Below are positions 34,593 to 41,793 of a stretch of DNA of 41,793 bases, in pieces. Origin of the DNA: Burkholderiaceae bacterium (GTDB lineage Bacteria; Pseudomonadota; Gammaproteobacteria; Burkholderiales; Burkholderiaceae_B); contig JAFMCG010000007.1 of NCBI GenBank assembly GCA_017857895.1, positions 1 to 41,793 of the forward strand, written 5' to 3'. The number at the start of each line of letters is the position of its first letter. Positions within the stretch are counted from its first letter, which is position 1. Under the pieces are notes generated by a model. That model worked only from the letters and a program-made list of their open reading frames with translations. It made no database searches and was not told the origin of the DNA. Made by a program: the position numbers and the translations under genes.

Positions 34593-36486
34593 AGTCGAGC
34601 TTCAAACGTTGTTGCATCGTTTTACTGATATTGAAAGCAGCTTTGAGAATCACTTTATCCACGCTGCTTAGCTTGGCCGTGTCTAATGCGTTTGGGTTAA
34701 TGTTTTGCCCTTCACTGTCTATCTGAGCTTTTAAGCGCATGGTCTGCAAAAACTCAAAGGTCGACACCCAATCCTCTACCTTGGTTTGACCAAACCGTGG
34801 CAAGCGACTGATTGCTTCCAAGCGTTCTCGAGTATTTCTGACAGTAATGTTATTGGCCAAAGCGTATATGCGGGCAAAATCAACCACCAGCGCCGTGCCA
34901 TTTAGCTTGAAATCCAATACCTCTTTGCCGTCAACGGTAGCCGTGTCAAGACCGCCAAACATTGTCAGCGGCACTTTCCAATTCATGGCGTTTGTGGCTA
35001 ATAAGGCCACAAACCGCGGCGTGGCGGCGGCTGCCATGCTGACATAATCAGACACCCCTTGGGCCAGACTGGCGTTACCGCTCAATGCCCTAAAGTCGAA
35101 AAAAATACTGGCATCCAGTAAGTCTTGGGGTGAGCCTGCTTCAATCCAGCCAGCACAGCGTTTGATCCAGTCACTTTGCCGGCGGCAATATTTGGGGTTG
35201 CTGGCCATGACGTTGCCTTTGCACAACGGAAAGCCGCATTGATCCAACCCTTCATTAACCTGACGGGCAAAGCGTAAATATTGCTGCATCGCAGCATCCG
35301 AAACCCCGTCTGCCAAAATCAACGCATTGTCTTGGTCGGTCGCAATGGTTTGCTCTTCGCGCCCTTCAGAGCCCAAGGCTAACCAACAAAATTGATCTGC
35401 TTCAATATTAAACTCAGCGGCAGTGATCGTAATTAATCGAGACGTCAGCAAGTCATTTAAGTAACTCACGAGGCTTGTCAGCCGATTACCTGTCACGCCT
35501 TGACTGAGTAAGTTTTTTGAATATTGTCGAATATGCTCAGCCGCACGCACAAGTGCTTGTATATTTTTAGCACCGTGAATAGCAGCACTGATATTGCTTA
35601 CCGAAAATCGCTGAAATGAGAAAAGGTCTCGTTCTGAAATCAAGCCAATAACTTGCGCATTTTTAACAATAGGCAGGTGGCGAATGCTAGCCTGCATCAT
35701 TAAATGGCCAGCCATTTCAACGGTATCACTTGCCTCAAGCGTTTTGATATCGCTTGTCATCACCTCTGAAATAGCAACAGACAAATCTTTTTCTGCAAGC
35801 ACCACTCTTTTTAACAAGTCATGCCGCGTTAAGATCCCTTGTAATCGCTTGGACTCATCGATCACTAGAATTGATCCGATTCGCATTTCATCCATGATAA
35901 TCAAGGCTTCGCGTAACGTTGTCTGCGGTAAAACCGATACGGGTTCACGGGTTACCAATGATTCAAGTGTGTTCTGGTGCAGTTGTGTTTCAGCTGCCTT
36001 GGCAGCGAAATGTTGGCGCAAATCTTCTTGCGACTTATGCAGGATCGTCTGAAAGCTACCTTTTAAATAATCGATAAAACGTGGTGATTGAATACCAAAA
36101 TCAGTTAATTTTTTGACGGGGAATTGCAAACAAAACGTATCCCCGAGTGATCGATAGACCGTACTGACTGGCCGGTTTGTTAACACTGATCCAATTGAGA
36201 ACATTTCGCCAGCATCGAGCTCAAAATAAATCGACTCACCCTGCTTTTGATCCCGCTTACCCGACACAGAACCTTGGCGAATCAAATACAAACAATGCGG
36301 CACGCCAGTGTTTGGGGCAATAATTATTTCATCTGGCTCATAATATTGTTCATCACAATTTTTTATAAAAATCTCGACACTTTCTTTATCCATTTCTGAG
36401 AATGGCATCACCGTCATGAGTTGCTCAACCAATCCGTTGACCAAGCTAGAAGAAGTGCTTTTACTGGGTTGTGACTGATTAACCAT
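34582..36486 (-). CDS. cNMP-binding/CBS/DUF294 nucleotidyltransferase-like regulator
   Basis: A 634-residue cytoplasmic signalling protein with GGGAG before its ATG. Order of domains: a cyclic-nucleotide-binding fold (about 20-140), two CBS motifs (about 175-290; TLREALIIMDEMRIGSILV and SISERDL-type LISERDLFSF), a GlnD-like nucleotidyltransferase (about 325-470) with LGSEGREEQTIATDQDNALI, and a helical DUF294 C-terminal domain (about 480-634). The GS and DxD metal-binding residues are intact, so nucleotidyl transfer is possible, but the target is not known. It is divergent from the DUF4212-symporter pair and probably adjusts acetate or pyruvate uptake to energy state (inference from CBS and cNMP domains plus context). 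Confidence 0.92.
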   Translation of the reverse strand: MVNQSQPSKSTSSSLVNGLVEQLMTVMPFSEMDKESVEIFIKNCDEQYYEPDEIIIAPNTGVPHCLYLIRQGSVSGKRDQKQGESIYFELDAGEMFSIGSVLTNRPVSTVYRSLGDTFCLQFPVKKLTDFGIQSPRFIDYLKGSFQTILHKSQEDLRQHFAAKAAETQLHQNTLESLVTREPVSVLPQTTLREALIIMDEMRIGSILVIDESKRLQGILTRHDLLKRVVLAEKDLSVAISEVMTSDIKTLEASDTVEMAGHLMMQASIRHLPIVKNAQVIGLISERDLFSFQRFSVSNISAAIHGAKNIQALVRAAEHIRQYSKNLLSQGVTGNRLTSLVSYLNDLLTSRLITITAAEFNIEADQFCWLALGSEGREEQTIATDQDNALILADGVSDAAMQQYLRFARQVNEGLDQCGFPLCKGNVMASNPKYCRRQSDWIKRCAGWIEAGSPQDLLDASIFFDFRALSGNASLAQGVSDYVSMAAAATPRFVALLATNAMNWKVPLTMFGGLDTATVDGKEVLDFKLNGTALVVDFARIYALANNITVRNTRERLEAISRLPRFGQTKVEDWVSTFEFLQTMRLKAQIDSEGQNINPNALDTAKLSSVDKVILKAAFNISKTMQQRLKLDYVR

Positions 36487-36562
36487 GGTGTGTTTACTCC
36501 CTTACAAAACACTCAAACGACACTCAAAAATAGTATTAATTTGTCAGCCAGAAGCAAGCAAC

Positions 36563-36621
36563 AGTAAGGCTTGCGTCAGATACCAAAGGATTGACTAGTA
36601 AGCCTCACGTCAGATATTAAA
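36563..36621. repeat. Direct repeat in the divergent promoter region
   Basis: Two 25-base copies (36563-36587 and 36597-36621) share 20 positions, including ACGTCAGATA/GCGTCAGATA cores, at a 34-base period. They sit between the DUF294 gene and the DUF4212-symporter genes and look like paired sites for a transcription factor. Confidence 0.55.
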
Positions 36622-36724
36622 CACCTACTTAGTTTCCCTAATACTGCTACTAATGAATTCTGCTGTAATTGCCTTTAGTATGTCAAAAAACCATTAAGTT
36701 GTATCAAAAAAGTGAGGAGATAAC

Positions 36725-36985
36725 ATGTCAGAGAATTATGACTCGCAAGCATATTGGCGGGCGACCCTTTCGCTGCTGACCAAAGTCCTGATTATTTGGG
36801 CCTTGGTTTCTTATGGCGCCGGCATTCTGTTTGCCGATTCGCTCAACGGCATCATGCTAGCCGGCTATCCATTGGGCTTCTGGTTTGCTCAAAACGGTGC
36901 CATTTACGTGTTTATCATTTTGATCTTCTGGTATGGCAAGAAGATGAATGAGATCGACCGTAAATTCGGCGTTGAAGAGGAATAA
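36725..36985 (+). CDS. DUF4212 small membrane subunit
   Basis: An 86-residue protein with GAGGAG before its ATG and two hydrophobic helices (about 16-36 and 46-70). It contains YWRATLSLLTKVLIIWALVS and GYPLGFWFAQNGAIYVFI, both typical of DUF4212. These proteins are encoded directly before VC_2705-type sodium/solute symporters and are thought to be their small subunit, comparable to YhjA-type partners. It lies 11 bases ahead of the symporter and is surely cotranscribed with it. Basic residues at the C-terminus place it in the cytoplasm. Confidence 0.93.
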   Translation: MSENYDSQAYWRATLSLLTKVLIIWALVSYGAGILFADSLNGIMLAGYPLGFWFAQNGAIYVFIILIFWYGKKMNEIDRKFGVEEE

Positions 36986-36996
36986 AGGGGCTACTC

Positions 36997-38811
36997 ATGG
37001 AACTTCAAACCACGATTTACATTGTTGTTGGCCTTACCTTTGCGCTTTACATTGGTATTGCCATTTGGGCCCGTGCCGGAAGCACGAGCGAATTTTATGT
37101 GGCGGGTAGTGGTGTTAATCCAGTTATCAACGGGATGGCCACTGCCGCCGACTGGATGTCGGCGGCATCTTTTATCTCCATGGCAGGCCTTATCGCCTAC
37201 ATGGGATACGGCGGCAGCCTTTTCTTGATGGGTTGGACCGGTGGCTATGTGCTTTTGGCTTGCTTGTTAGCCCCTTACCTGCGCAAATTTGGTAAGTTCA
37301 CGGTGCCACAATTCATCGGTGACCGATATTACTCGAAGGCTGCTTCGACCATCGCTGTGGTTTGTTTGTTGGTCGCTTCAATCACCTACATTATCGGTCA
37401 GATGACCGGTGTGGGTATCGCGTTTTCGCGCTTCCTGGGCGTAACAAACGATACCGGTATTTATATCGGTATGGCGATTGTGTTCTCTTATGCTGTGTTC
37501 GGTGGCATGAAGGGCATTACCTACACTCAAGTCGCGCAATACATCGTTTTGATCATGGCATACATCATTCCCGCCATCTTCATCTCGTTGTCGCTCACGG
37601 GCAATCCACTGCCCCAGTTGGGCTTGGGCTCCAACATGACTGAGAGTGGCAAGCCTCTTTTGGTGACCTTAAACGAGGTGATCCAAGAGCTCGGCTTTAA
37701 CGAGTACACGACGCAGTTGCCAGGCAGCAAACTAAACATGTTTGTCTACACCCTGTCGCTCATGATTGGTACAGCTGGTCTGCCACACGTGATTATCCGT
37801 TTCTTCACGGTTAAAACCGTCGCTGATGCGCGCTCTTCGGCTGGTTGGTCTTTGGTGTTTATTGCATTGCTCTACACGACAGCCCCCGCTGTTGCTGCCA
37901 TGGCTCGCATGAACTTACACACCACCATTAACCCAACCATTGTTTCTGAACCTGCAAAGGTCTTTACCGCTGATGGTTCAATTTTGAACTCAGAGCGGCC
38001 GGACTGGATGAAGCGCTGGGAAGTCACGGGCTTGCTCAAATGGCAAGACAAAAACGGTGACGGTCGCATCCAGTACTACAACGACGCATCCAAAAATGAA
38101 GCCTTCAATCAAAAGGCAAAGGATGCTGGCTGGAAAGGCAACGAGTTGTCCGTCAATCGAGACATTATCGTGATGGCCAACCCTGAAATTGCCATGTTGC
38201 CAAACTGGGTGATTGCGCTGGTGGCTGCGGGTGGTTTGGCTGCGGCGTTATCAACAGCTGCGGGTCTTCTCATGGCCATTTCATCGGCTGTCTCACACGA
38301 CTTGGTCAAGAACGTGTTCAAACCGGACATTTCTGAGAAAGGTGAGTTATTGACCGGTAAGATTGCCATGGGTGCTTCTGTGGTGTTGGCTGGCTATCTG
38401 GGGCTTAATCCGCCTGGCTTTGCCGCGGGAACGGTGGCATTGGCTTTCGGTATTGCGGCCTCGACACTGTTCCCTGCCATCATGATGGGCATCTTTTCTA
38501 AGAAGATGAACAGTGCTGGTGCGATGGCTGGTATGGTTTCCGGACTTGTCGTGACCCTGTTTTATGTGTTTGCTCACAAAGGGATCTTCTTCATCAAAGG
38601 CACGGGTTATCTCGAGCTGATCGGTGGTGCCAACAGCTTCTTTGGTATCACGCCTGAAGCCTTTGGTGCCATTGGTGCGGGGGTTAACTTCCTCGTGGCC
38701 TTCGCGGTGGATAAAGTGACCAAAGAGCCGCCGGCTTACATTCAACAAATGGTGGAGAATGTTCGCATTCCCCGCGGCTCTAAGGCTGTAACCGGTGATC
38801 ACTATCACTAA
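36997..38811 (+). CDS. Sodium:solute symporter, VC_2705 subfamily (acetate/monocarboxylate)
   Basis: A 604-residue SSS-family carrier with AAAGGGG before its ATG and about 13 hydrophobic helices. Signature stretches are GMATAADWMSAASFISMAGL and IGTAGLPHVIIRFFTVKT. ActP and MctC relatives take up acetate, pyruvate or propionate with sodium. A long hydrophilic insertion (about residues 310-390) holds DKNGDGRIQYYN at 351-362, which reads as an EF-hand-like calcium loop with D351, N353 and D355; position 12 is asparagine instead of Glu/Asp. That insertion lies between two helices and could sense calcium. Substrate is inferred from the family and the nearby acetate kinase gene. Confidence 0.93.
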   Translation: MELQTTIYIVVGLTFALYIGIAIWARAGSTSEFYVAGSGVNPVINGMATAADWMSAASFISMAGLIAYMGYGGSLFLMGWTGGYVLLACLLAPYLRKFGKFTVPQFIGDRYYSKAASTIAVVCLLVASITYIIGQMTGVGIAFSRFLGVTNDTGIYIGMAIVFSYAVFGGMKGITYTQVAQYIVLIMAYIIPAIFISLSLTGNPLPQLGLGSNMTESGKPLLVTLNEVIQELGFNEYTTQLPGSKLNMFVYTLSLMIGTAGLPHVIIRFFTVKTVADARSSAGWSLVFIALLYTTAPAVAAMARMNLHTTINPTIVSEPAKVFTADGSILNSERPDWMKRWEVTGLLKWQDKNGDGRIQYYNDASKNEAFNQKAKDAGWKGNELSVNRDIIVMANPEIAMLPNWVIALVAAGGLAAALSTAAGLLMAISSAVSHDLVKNVFKPDISEKGELLTGKIAMGASVVLAGYLGLNPPGFAAGTVALAFGIAASTLFPAIMMGIFSKKMNSAGAMAGMVSGLVVTLFYVFAHKGIFFIKGTGYLELIGGANSFFGITPEAFGAIGAGVNFLVAFAVDKVTKEPPAYIQQMVENVRIPRGSKAVTGDHYH

Positions 38812-38880
38812 GCAGTAAGATGTCTTGGCTGGCTGATCCAGAGCCTTGGTAATTCTCTGCATCAGCCAACCGGGAGACTC

Positions 38881-38914
38881 AAAGCCCTGGGGTATCAAGC
38901 CACAGGGCTTTTTT
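38881..38914 (+). terminator. Rho-independent terminator after the symporter gene
   Basis: AAAGCCCTG (38881-38889) pairs with CAGGGCTTT (38903-38911), running into TTTTTT at 38909-38914. It is 69 bases after the symporter stop and only 16 bases before the next start, so the next gene needs readthrough or its own promoter. Confidence 0.85.
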
Positions 38915-38929
38915 ATTGGAGAAATCAAG

Positions 38930-39322
38930 ATGATGCTTGATGTCAGCACGGTGATGTTTTGGCTTTTGTTTTTAGCCTTATTCCCCATTTCGTTTACCTG
39001 GTTCAGGCGTGCTTATCGGATCATTCACAACAAGGATTACAGCGAGGTGGCCTTGTCACGCGGCGTCTCACCACCTAACGCCGAACGCTACGCACCATTC
39101 ACTGCTGTTGTGAACATAATCGCCGGCCTATCGCTTACCTTTGTGATCCTTTCAGTGGTGATGTTTGGCATCTTTGGTATTGTGTGGTTGAACCCCGATT
39201 TCCAAAGTTGGGTGGCCGTGGCTGGCTCAACCATTTGGATGAAAATCATCTTTGATTTCATCATCAGCCAACAGGCCAAAATGTTCAACAAACGACAAAA
39301 GAAAGACTCCACAAGCGCATAA
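38930..39322 (+). CDS. Hypothetical three-helix membrane protein
   Basis: A 130-residue protein starting at the ATG at 38930 (GGAGA ahead; the longer frame from 38846 crosses the terminator and is discarded). Three hydrophobic segments occur around residues 6-25, 58-80 and 88-108. A polar loop with RRAYRIIHNKDYSEVALSRG follows the first helix, and the tail is very basic. I do not recognise a family. It sits 14 bases before the SMR gene and may be cotranscribed with it. The terminator just upstream overlaps the place where its leader should be. Confidence 0.75.
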   Translation: MMLDVSTVMFWLLFLALFPISFTWFRRAYRIIHNKDYSEVALSRGVSPPNAERYAPFTAVVNIIAGLSLTFVILSVVMFGIFGIVWLNPDFQSWVAVAGSTIWMKIIFDFIISQQAKMFNKRQKKDSTSA

Positions 39323-39336
39323 GCGAGACCTAACTG

Positions 39337-39681
39337 ATGCCTAACACCCCATGGGTGCTGCTGACCGTGGCCATTGTGGCCGAGGTGATTGCCACATCAT
39401 CACTCAAACTGAGTGATGGGTTTACCCGCCTTTGGCCTTCTGTGGTTGTGGTCTTGGGGTACGGGATTTCGTTCTATTTCCTGTCGGTGACCATGCGATC
39501 AATGCCAATCGGCGTGATCTACGCGATTTGGTCTGGCTTGGGTGTGGTTTTGGTGACTTTGGTGGGTTGGCTGATTTTTAAGCAACACCTAGACCTGCCG
39601 GCGCTTGTTGGGATCAGCCTCATCATCGCCGGTGTCGTCATCATGAATGTCTGGTCAAAATCCACAATCAGCACCCATTGA
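39337..39681 (+). CDS. Small multidrug resistance exporter (EmrE/QacE type)
   Basis: A 114-residue four-helix protein, the size of the SMR family. The essential membrane glutamate is E16 in VAEVIATSSLKLSDGF. Helix 2 and the following loop (YFLSVTMRSMPIGVIYAIWSG) carry the aromatic and glycine residues typical of EmrE. The QacC/EmrE-like rather than SugE-like sequence suggests export of quaternary cations in exchange for protons. It functions as an antiparallel dimer. Confidence 0.94.
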   Translation: MPNTPWVLLTVAIVAEVIATSSLKLSDGFTRLWPSVVVVLGYGISFYFLSVTMRSMPIGVIYAIWSGLGVVLVTLVGWLIFKQHLDLPALVGISLIIAGVVIMNVWSKSTISTH

Positions 39682-39745
39682 ATCAAAGACCCATTTGGTG
39701 CGCCGCTGTCTTACACTAACTTAAATCAAAACTTAGAAGACACTC

Positions 39746-40534
39746 ATGCAGCACGAACACTACTGGATCATTCGCCATAAGCAGCACATCCTAATTGACA
39801 TGGCGCACCCTGCTGGACCTAATTTTTTTTACCAAGCTGAGTTTCTGAAAGGTGCGCACAGCGAACCCATTCAGGTGGGGCACTGGCAGGGACTGCCGTG
39901 TATGGCCATTGAGAGCGATGACTTGCCTGAACACCTAAGCTTTTTGGGTAACGCCGAGTTGGTCCCTATGCGTCAAGTCTTTGGCGTGGTGGGCCCAGAG
40001 GCCTTTGCCATGGCGGGTCGCGCAACTCAGTTGATCGACTGGCAAATGACGCATCGTTATTGTGGGCGTTGTGGTCACGCCACTCAATTGCATGAGAGCG
40101 ATTTTGCGATGCATTGCCCTCAGTGCAAATTAAACGCGTACCCCCGCATCTCACCGGCTGTCATGGTGCTAGTGCGCCATGGCACACAATTCTTACTGGC
40201 GCGTAGCCCGCATTTTAAGCCCGGTGTGTTCAGCGCCCTGGCTGGCTTTGTCGAAGCGGGTGAAACGCTTGAACAATGTGCTGCGCGCGAGGTCATGGAA
40301 GAGGTTGGCGTGGCGATTGATAACCTGCGCTACTTCTGTAGCCAATCATGGCCATTCCCTAATTCACTGATGATTGCTTTTTTCGCTGATTATGTGTCGG
40401 GCGATATCGTCCCTGAGCCGTCTGAGATTGAAGCCGCCGACTGGTTTGATATTGACGACCTACCAAAGCTGCCCGACCATGTCAGCATCGCAAGACAACT
40501 GATTGAGGGCGCGCTGAAAGAGCTCAGGGTTTAA
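39746..40534 (+). CDS. nudC: NAD+ diphosphatase NudC (Nudix)
   Basis: A 262-residue Nudix hydrolase. A zinc ribbon (RYCGRCGHATQLHESDF, then HCPQCK) precedes the Nudix box GFVEAGETLEQCAAREVMEE. The NADH-pyrophosphatase signature follows as SQSWPFPNSLM. The enzyme hydrolyses NADH or NAD+ to NMN and AMP and removes NAD caps from RNA. The length matches E. coli NudC (257). It ends only nine bases from the convergent acetate kinase gene, with no terminator visible in the gap. Confidence 0.96.
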   Translation: MQHEHYWIIRHKQHILIDMAHPAGPNFFYQAEFLKGAHSEPIQVGHWQGLPCMAIESDDLPEHLSFLGNAELVPMRQVFGVVGPEAFAMAGRATQLIDWQMTHRYCGRCGHATQLHESDFAMHCPQCKLNAYPRISPAVMVLVRHGTQFLLARSPHFKPGVFSALAGFVEAGETLEQCAAREVMEEVGVAIDNLRYFCSQSWPFPNSLMIAFFADYVSGDIVPEPSEIEAADWFDIDDLPKLPDHVSIARQLIEGALKELRV

Positions 40535-40543
40535 TAGCGTTAA

Positions 40544-41749
40544 TCATGTCGCAAGGGCTTGCGTGTGTCTAGCGATCATCTTTTCTTCATTGGTTGGTAT
40601 TCGCAAGCACAAGACGCGAGAACGCGCTGTGGAAATAATGGTTTGACCCGCCTGATTGGCATGCTCATCTAACTCAATGCCAAGCCAAGACATGGATTGC
40701 AATATCTGACGGCGAACGCCCACAGAGTGCTCGCCAATGCCACCGGTCAATACAATCGCATCAAGACCCTCCAGTGCAGCCGCCATGGCACCGATTTCGC
40801 GCTTGACGCGATACACGAAGTAATCAATCGCTTGCTGCGCGTGCAGCTCTTTTGAGGCCTCCAAGGTGCGCATGTCGTTAGAAATGCCAGATAAGCCTTT
40901 GAGCCCAGACTCTTTGTAGAGCAGGTCTGAAATCTCTTTGGCACTCATGCCCCTGTCTTGCATCAAATACAACAAGACGCCGGGATCCAACTGCCCACAG
41001 CGCGTACCCATGGGCAAACCATCGAGTGCGGAAAATCCCATGGTTGAGGCAACAGAATGACCATCAAGCATGCCGCACATGGAGGCGCCGTTGCCCAAGT
41101 GCGCCACAATCACCCGACCACGTGCGTGCAAAGGGAATGCCTCTTTTAAGTGATCAGCAATGAACTCGTAAGACAGCCCATGAAAACCATAGCGACGCAC
41201 GCCCTCATCGTACAAAGCACGAGGCAATGCAAAACAATCTTTGACAAACGGTTGATGACAATGAAAAGCCGTGTCAAAACACGCCACTTGCGGCAACAAA
41301 CCAAACGCCCACTGCGCGGCTTCAATGCCTGCCAAGTTGTGGGGCTGATGTAAAGGTGCCAGCGGCTCGAGCAACCTTAGCTTGGCCATAACAGCGTCAT
41401 TAACAAGCACCGCTTGATCAAAATCCGCCCCGCCGTGCACAACACGGTGACCAATGGCGCTCACTTCTAAGCCGTCAAGCCACGTTTTGATCCATTGCAT
41501 CAACCATGCCAAGGCACCAGCGTGATCCGGTGGCGCCGTCCCATGCGGCCACTCATACGTAAACTGCTCGCCTGAATTTGGCGCGCTGGCGATAAAACGG
41601 GTCTGTTGACCGACCCCGTCAAGTTCACCGGTCAACCGTAACGCCAGTTCAGGCCGCTCGAACAAGGCAAATTTAATTGACGATGAGCCTGCGTTTAGTG
41701 TCAACAGACTACTCACACTCGAGGCGATGGCTGGGTCAGACTGTGTCAT
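40544..41749 (-). CDS. ackA: Acetate kinase
   Basis: A 401-residue enzyme of the normal length. The first family signature is LTLNAGSSSIKFALFE at the N-terminus, the second is RRYGFHGLSYEFIADHL, and the active-site arginine lies in GHRVVHGG. GNGASMCGMLDGHSVASTMG binds phosphate and nucleotide. AckA interconverts acetyl phosphate plus ADP with acetate plus ATP. Here it lies 1.7 kb from an acetate symporter, and no phosphotransacetylase gene is in the window; pta may lie beyond the right edge. The ATG is at 41749, 44 bases from the end of the window. Confidence 0.97.
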   Translation of the reverse strand: MTQSDPAIASSVSSLLTLNAGSSSIKFALFERPELALRLTGELDGVGQQTRFIASAPNSGEQFTYEWPHGTAPPDHAGALAWLMQWIKTWLDGLEVSAIGHRVVHGGADFDQAVLVNDAVMAKLRLLEPLAPLHQPHNLAGIEAAQWAFGLLPQVACFDTAFHCHQPFVKDCFALPRALYDEGVRRYGFHGLSYEFIADHLKEAFPLHARGRVIVAHLGNGASMCGMLDGHSVASTMGFSALDGLPMGTRCGQLDPGVLLYLMQDRGMSAKEISDLLYKESGLKGLSGISNDMRTLEASKELHAQQAIDYFVYRVKREIGAMAAALEGLDAIVLTGGIGEHSVGVRRQILQSMSWLGIELDEHANQAGQTIISTARSRVLCLRIPTNEEKMIARHTQALAT

Positions 41750-41793
41750 GGACTATCCGTTTCCTAGAGGTCAAGCGAATCGACTGGCCATTA

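Noticed and set aside
38347-38988. Minus-strand open frame of 213 codons
   Set aside because: Antisense to the symporter and spans its terminator; no ribosome site or domain.

Overview
The window reads as ordinary, densely coded chromosome of a heterotrophic Gram-negative proteobacterium. Gene content (TRAP and betaine-type ABC transporters with Sec signals, a form II CO-dehydrogenase-like operon, a VC_2705-type acetate symporter with DUF4212 and a DUF294/CBS regulator, NudC, AckA) and a base composition near one-half G+C suggest a betaproteobacterium, probably Burkholderiales and perhaps aquatic. That placement is inference from family resemblance; no rRNA or marker gene is present. I saw no tRNA, rRNA, IS element, prophage or CRISPR array.

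Layout. (1) 1-3838: the 3' end of one flotillin-like gene (floA), a small membrane protein behind it, a convergent crotonase, a second flotillin with a lost C-terminus, and a zinc-free medium-chain reductase. (2) 3970-11475: a complete coxSLM-D-E-G-XdhC-like operon for a molybdenum hydroxylase of the form II CO-dehydrogenase class, closed by a strong bidirectional terminator. (3) 11577-14636, minus strand: a dctPQM TRAP transporter for an organic acid, then a glutathione transferase (14889-15515). (4) 15705-25262, plus strand: two tandem ProX-like binding proteins, ProW-like permease, ProV-like ATPase, an SDR dehydrogenase and O-acetylhomoserine sulfhydrylase (metY). After a terminator-like hairpin come an MFS carrier and a two-subunit thiamine-diphosphate decarboxylase of the sulfopyruvate/phosphonopyruvate type. 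This is the most interesting block: it looks like an uptake-and-catabolism locus for a betaine-like or organosulfur compound whose substrate I cannot name.

(5) 25334-33825: a Ca2+/Na+ antiporter, a Spy-like periplasmic protein, a DUF1275-like membrane protein, an EnvZ/OmpR-type two-component pair, a polytopic glycosyltransferase-like protein, a second crotonase and a 14-helix drug exporter. (6) 33927-41749: a divergent acetate module (exonuclease and DUF294/CBS/cNMP protein leftward, DUF4212 plus sodium/solute symporter rightward), a small membrane protein, an SMR exporter, NudC and acetate kinase.

How it fits together: most genes serve uptake and oxidation of small organic substrates (carboxylates, acetate, betaine-like compounds) with an accessory molybdenum hydroxylase. 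Two transporter operons carry a stable hairpin immediately after the binding-protein gene, a plausible way to make binding protein in excess over membrane subunits. All coordinates come from reading the sequence; no database search was possible.
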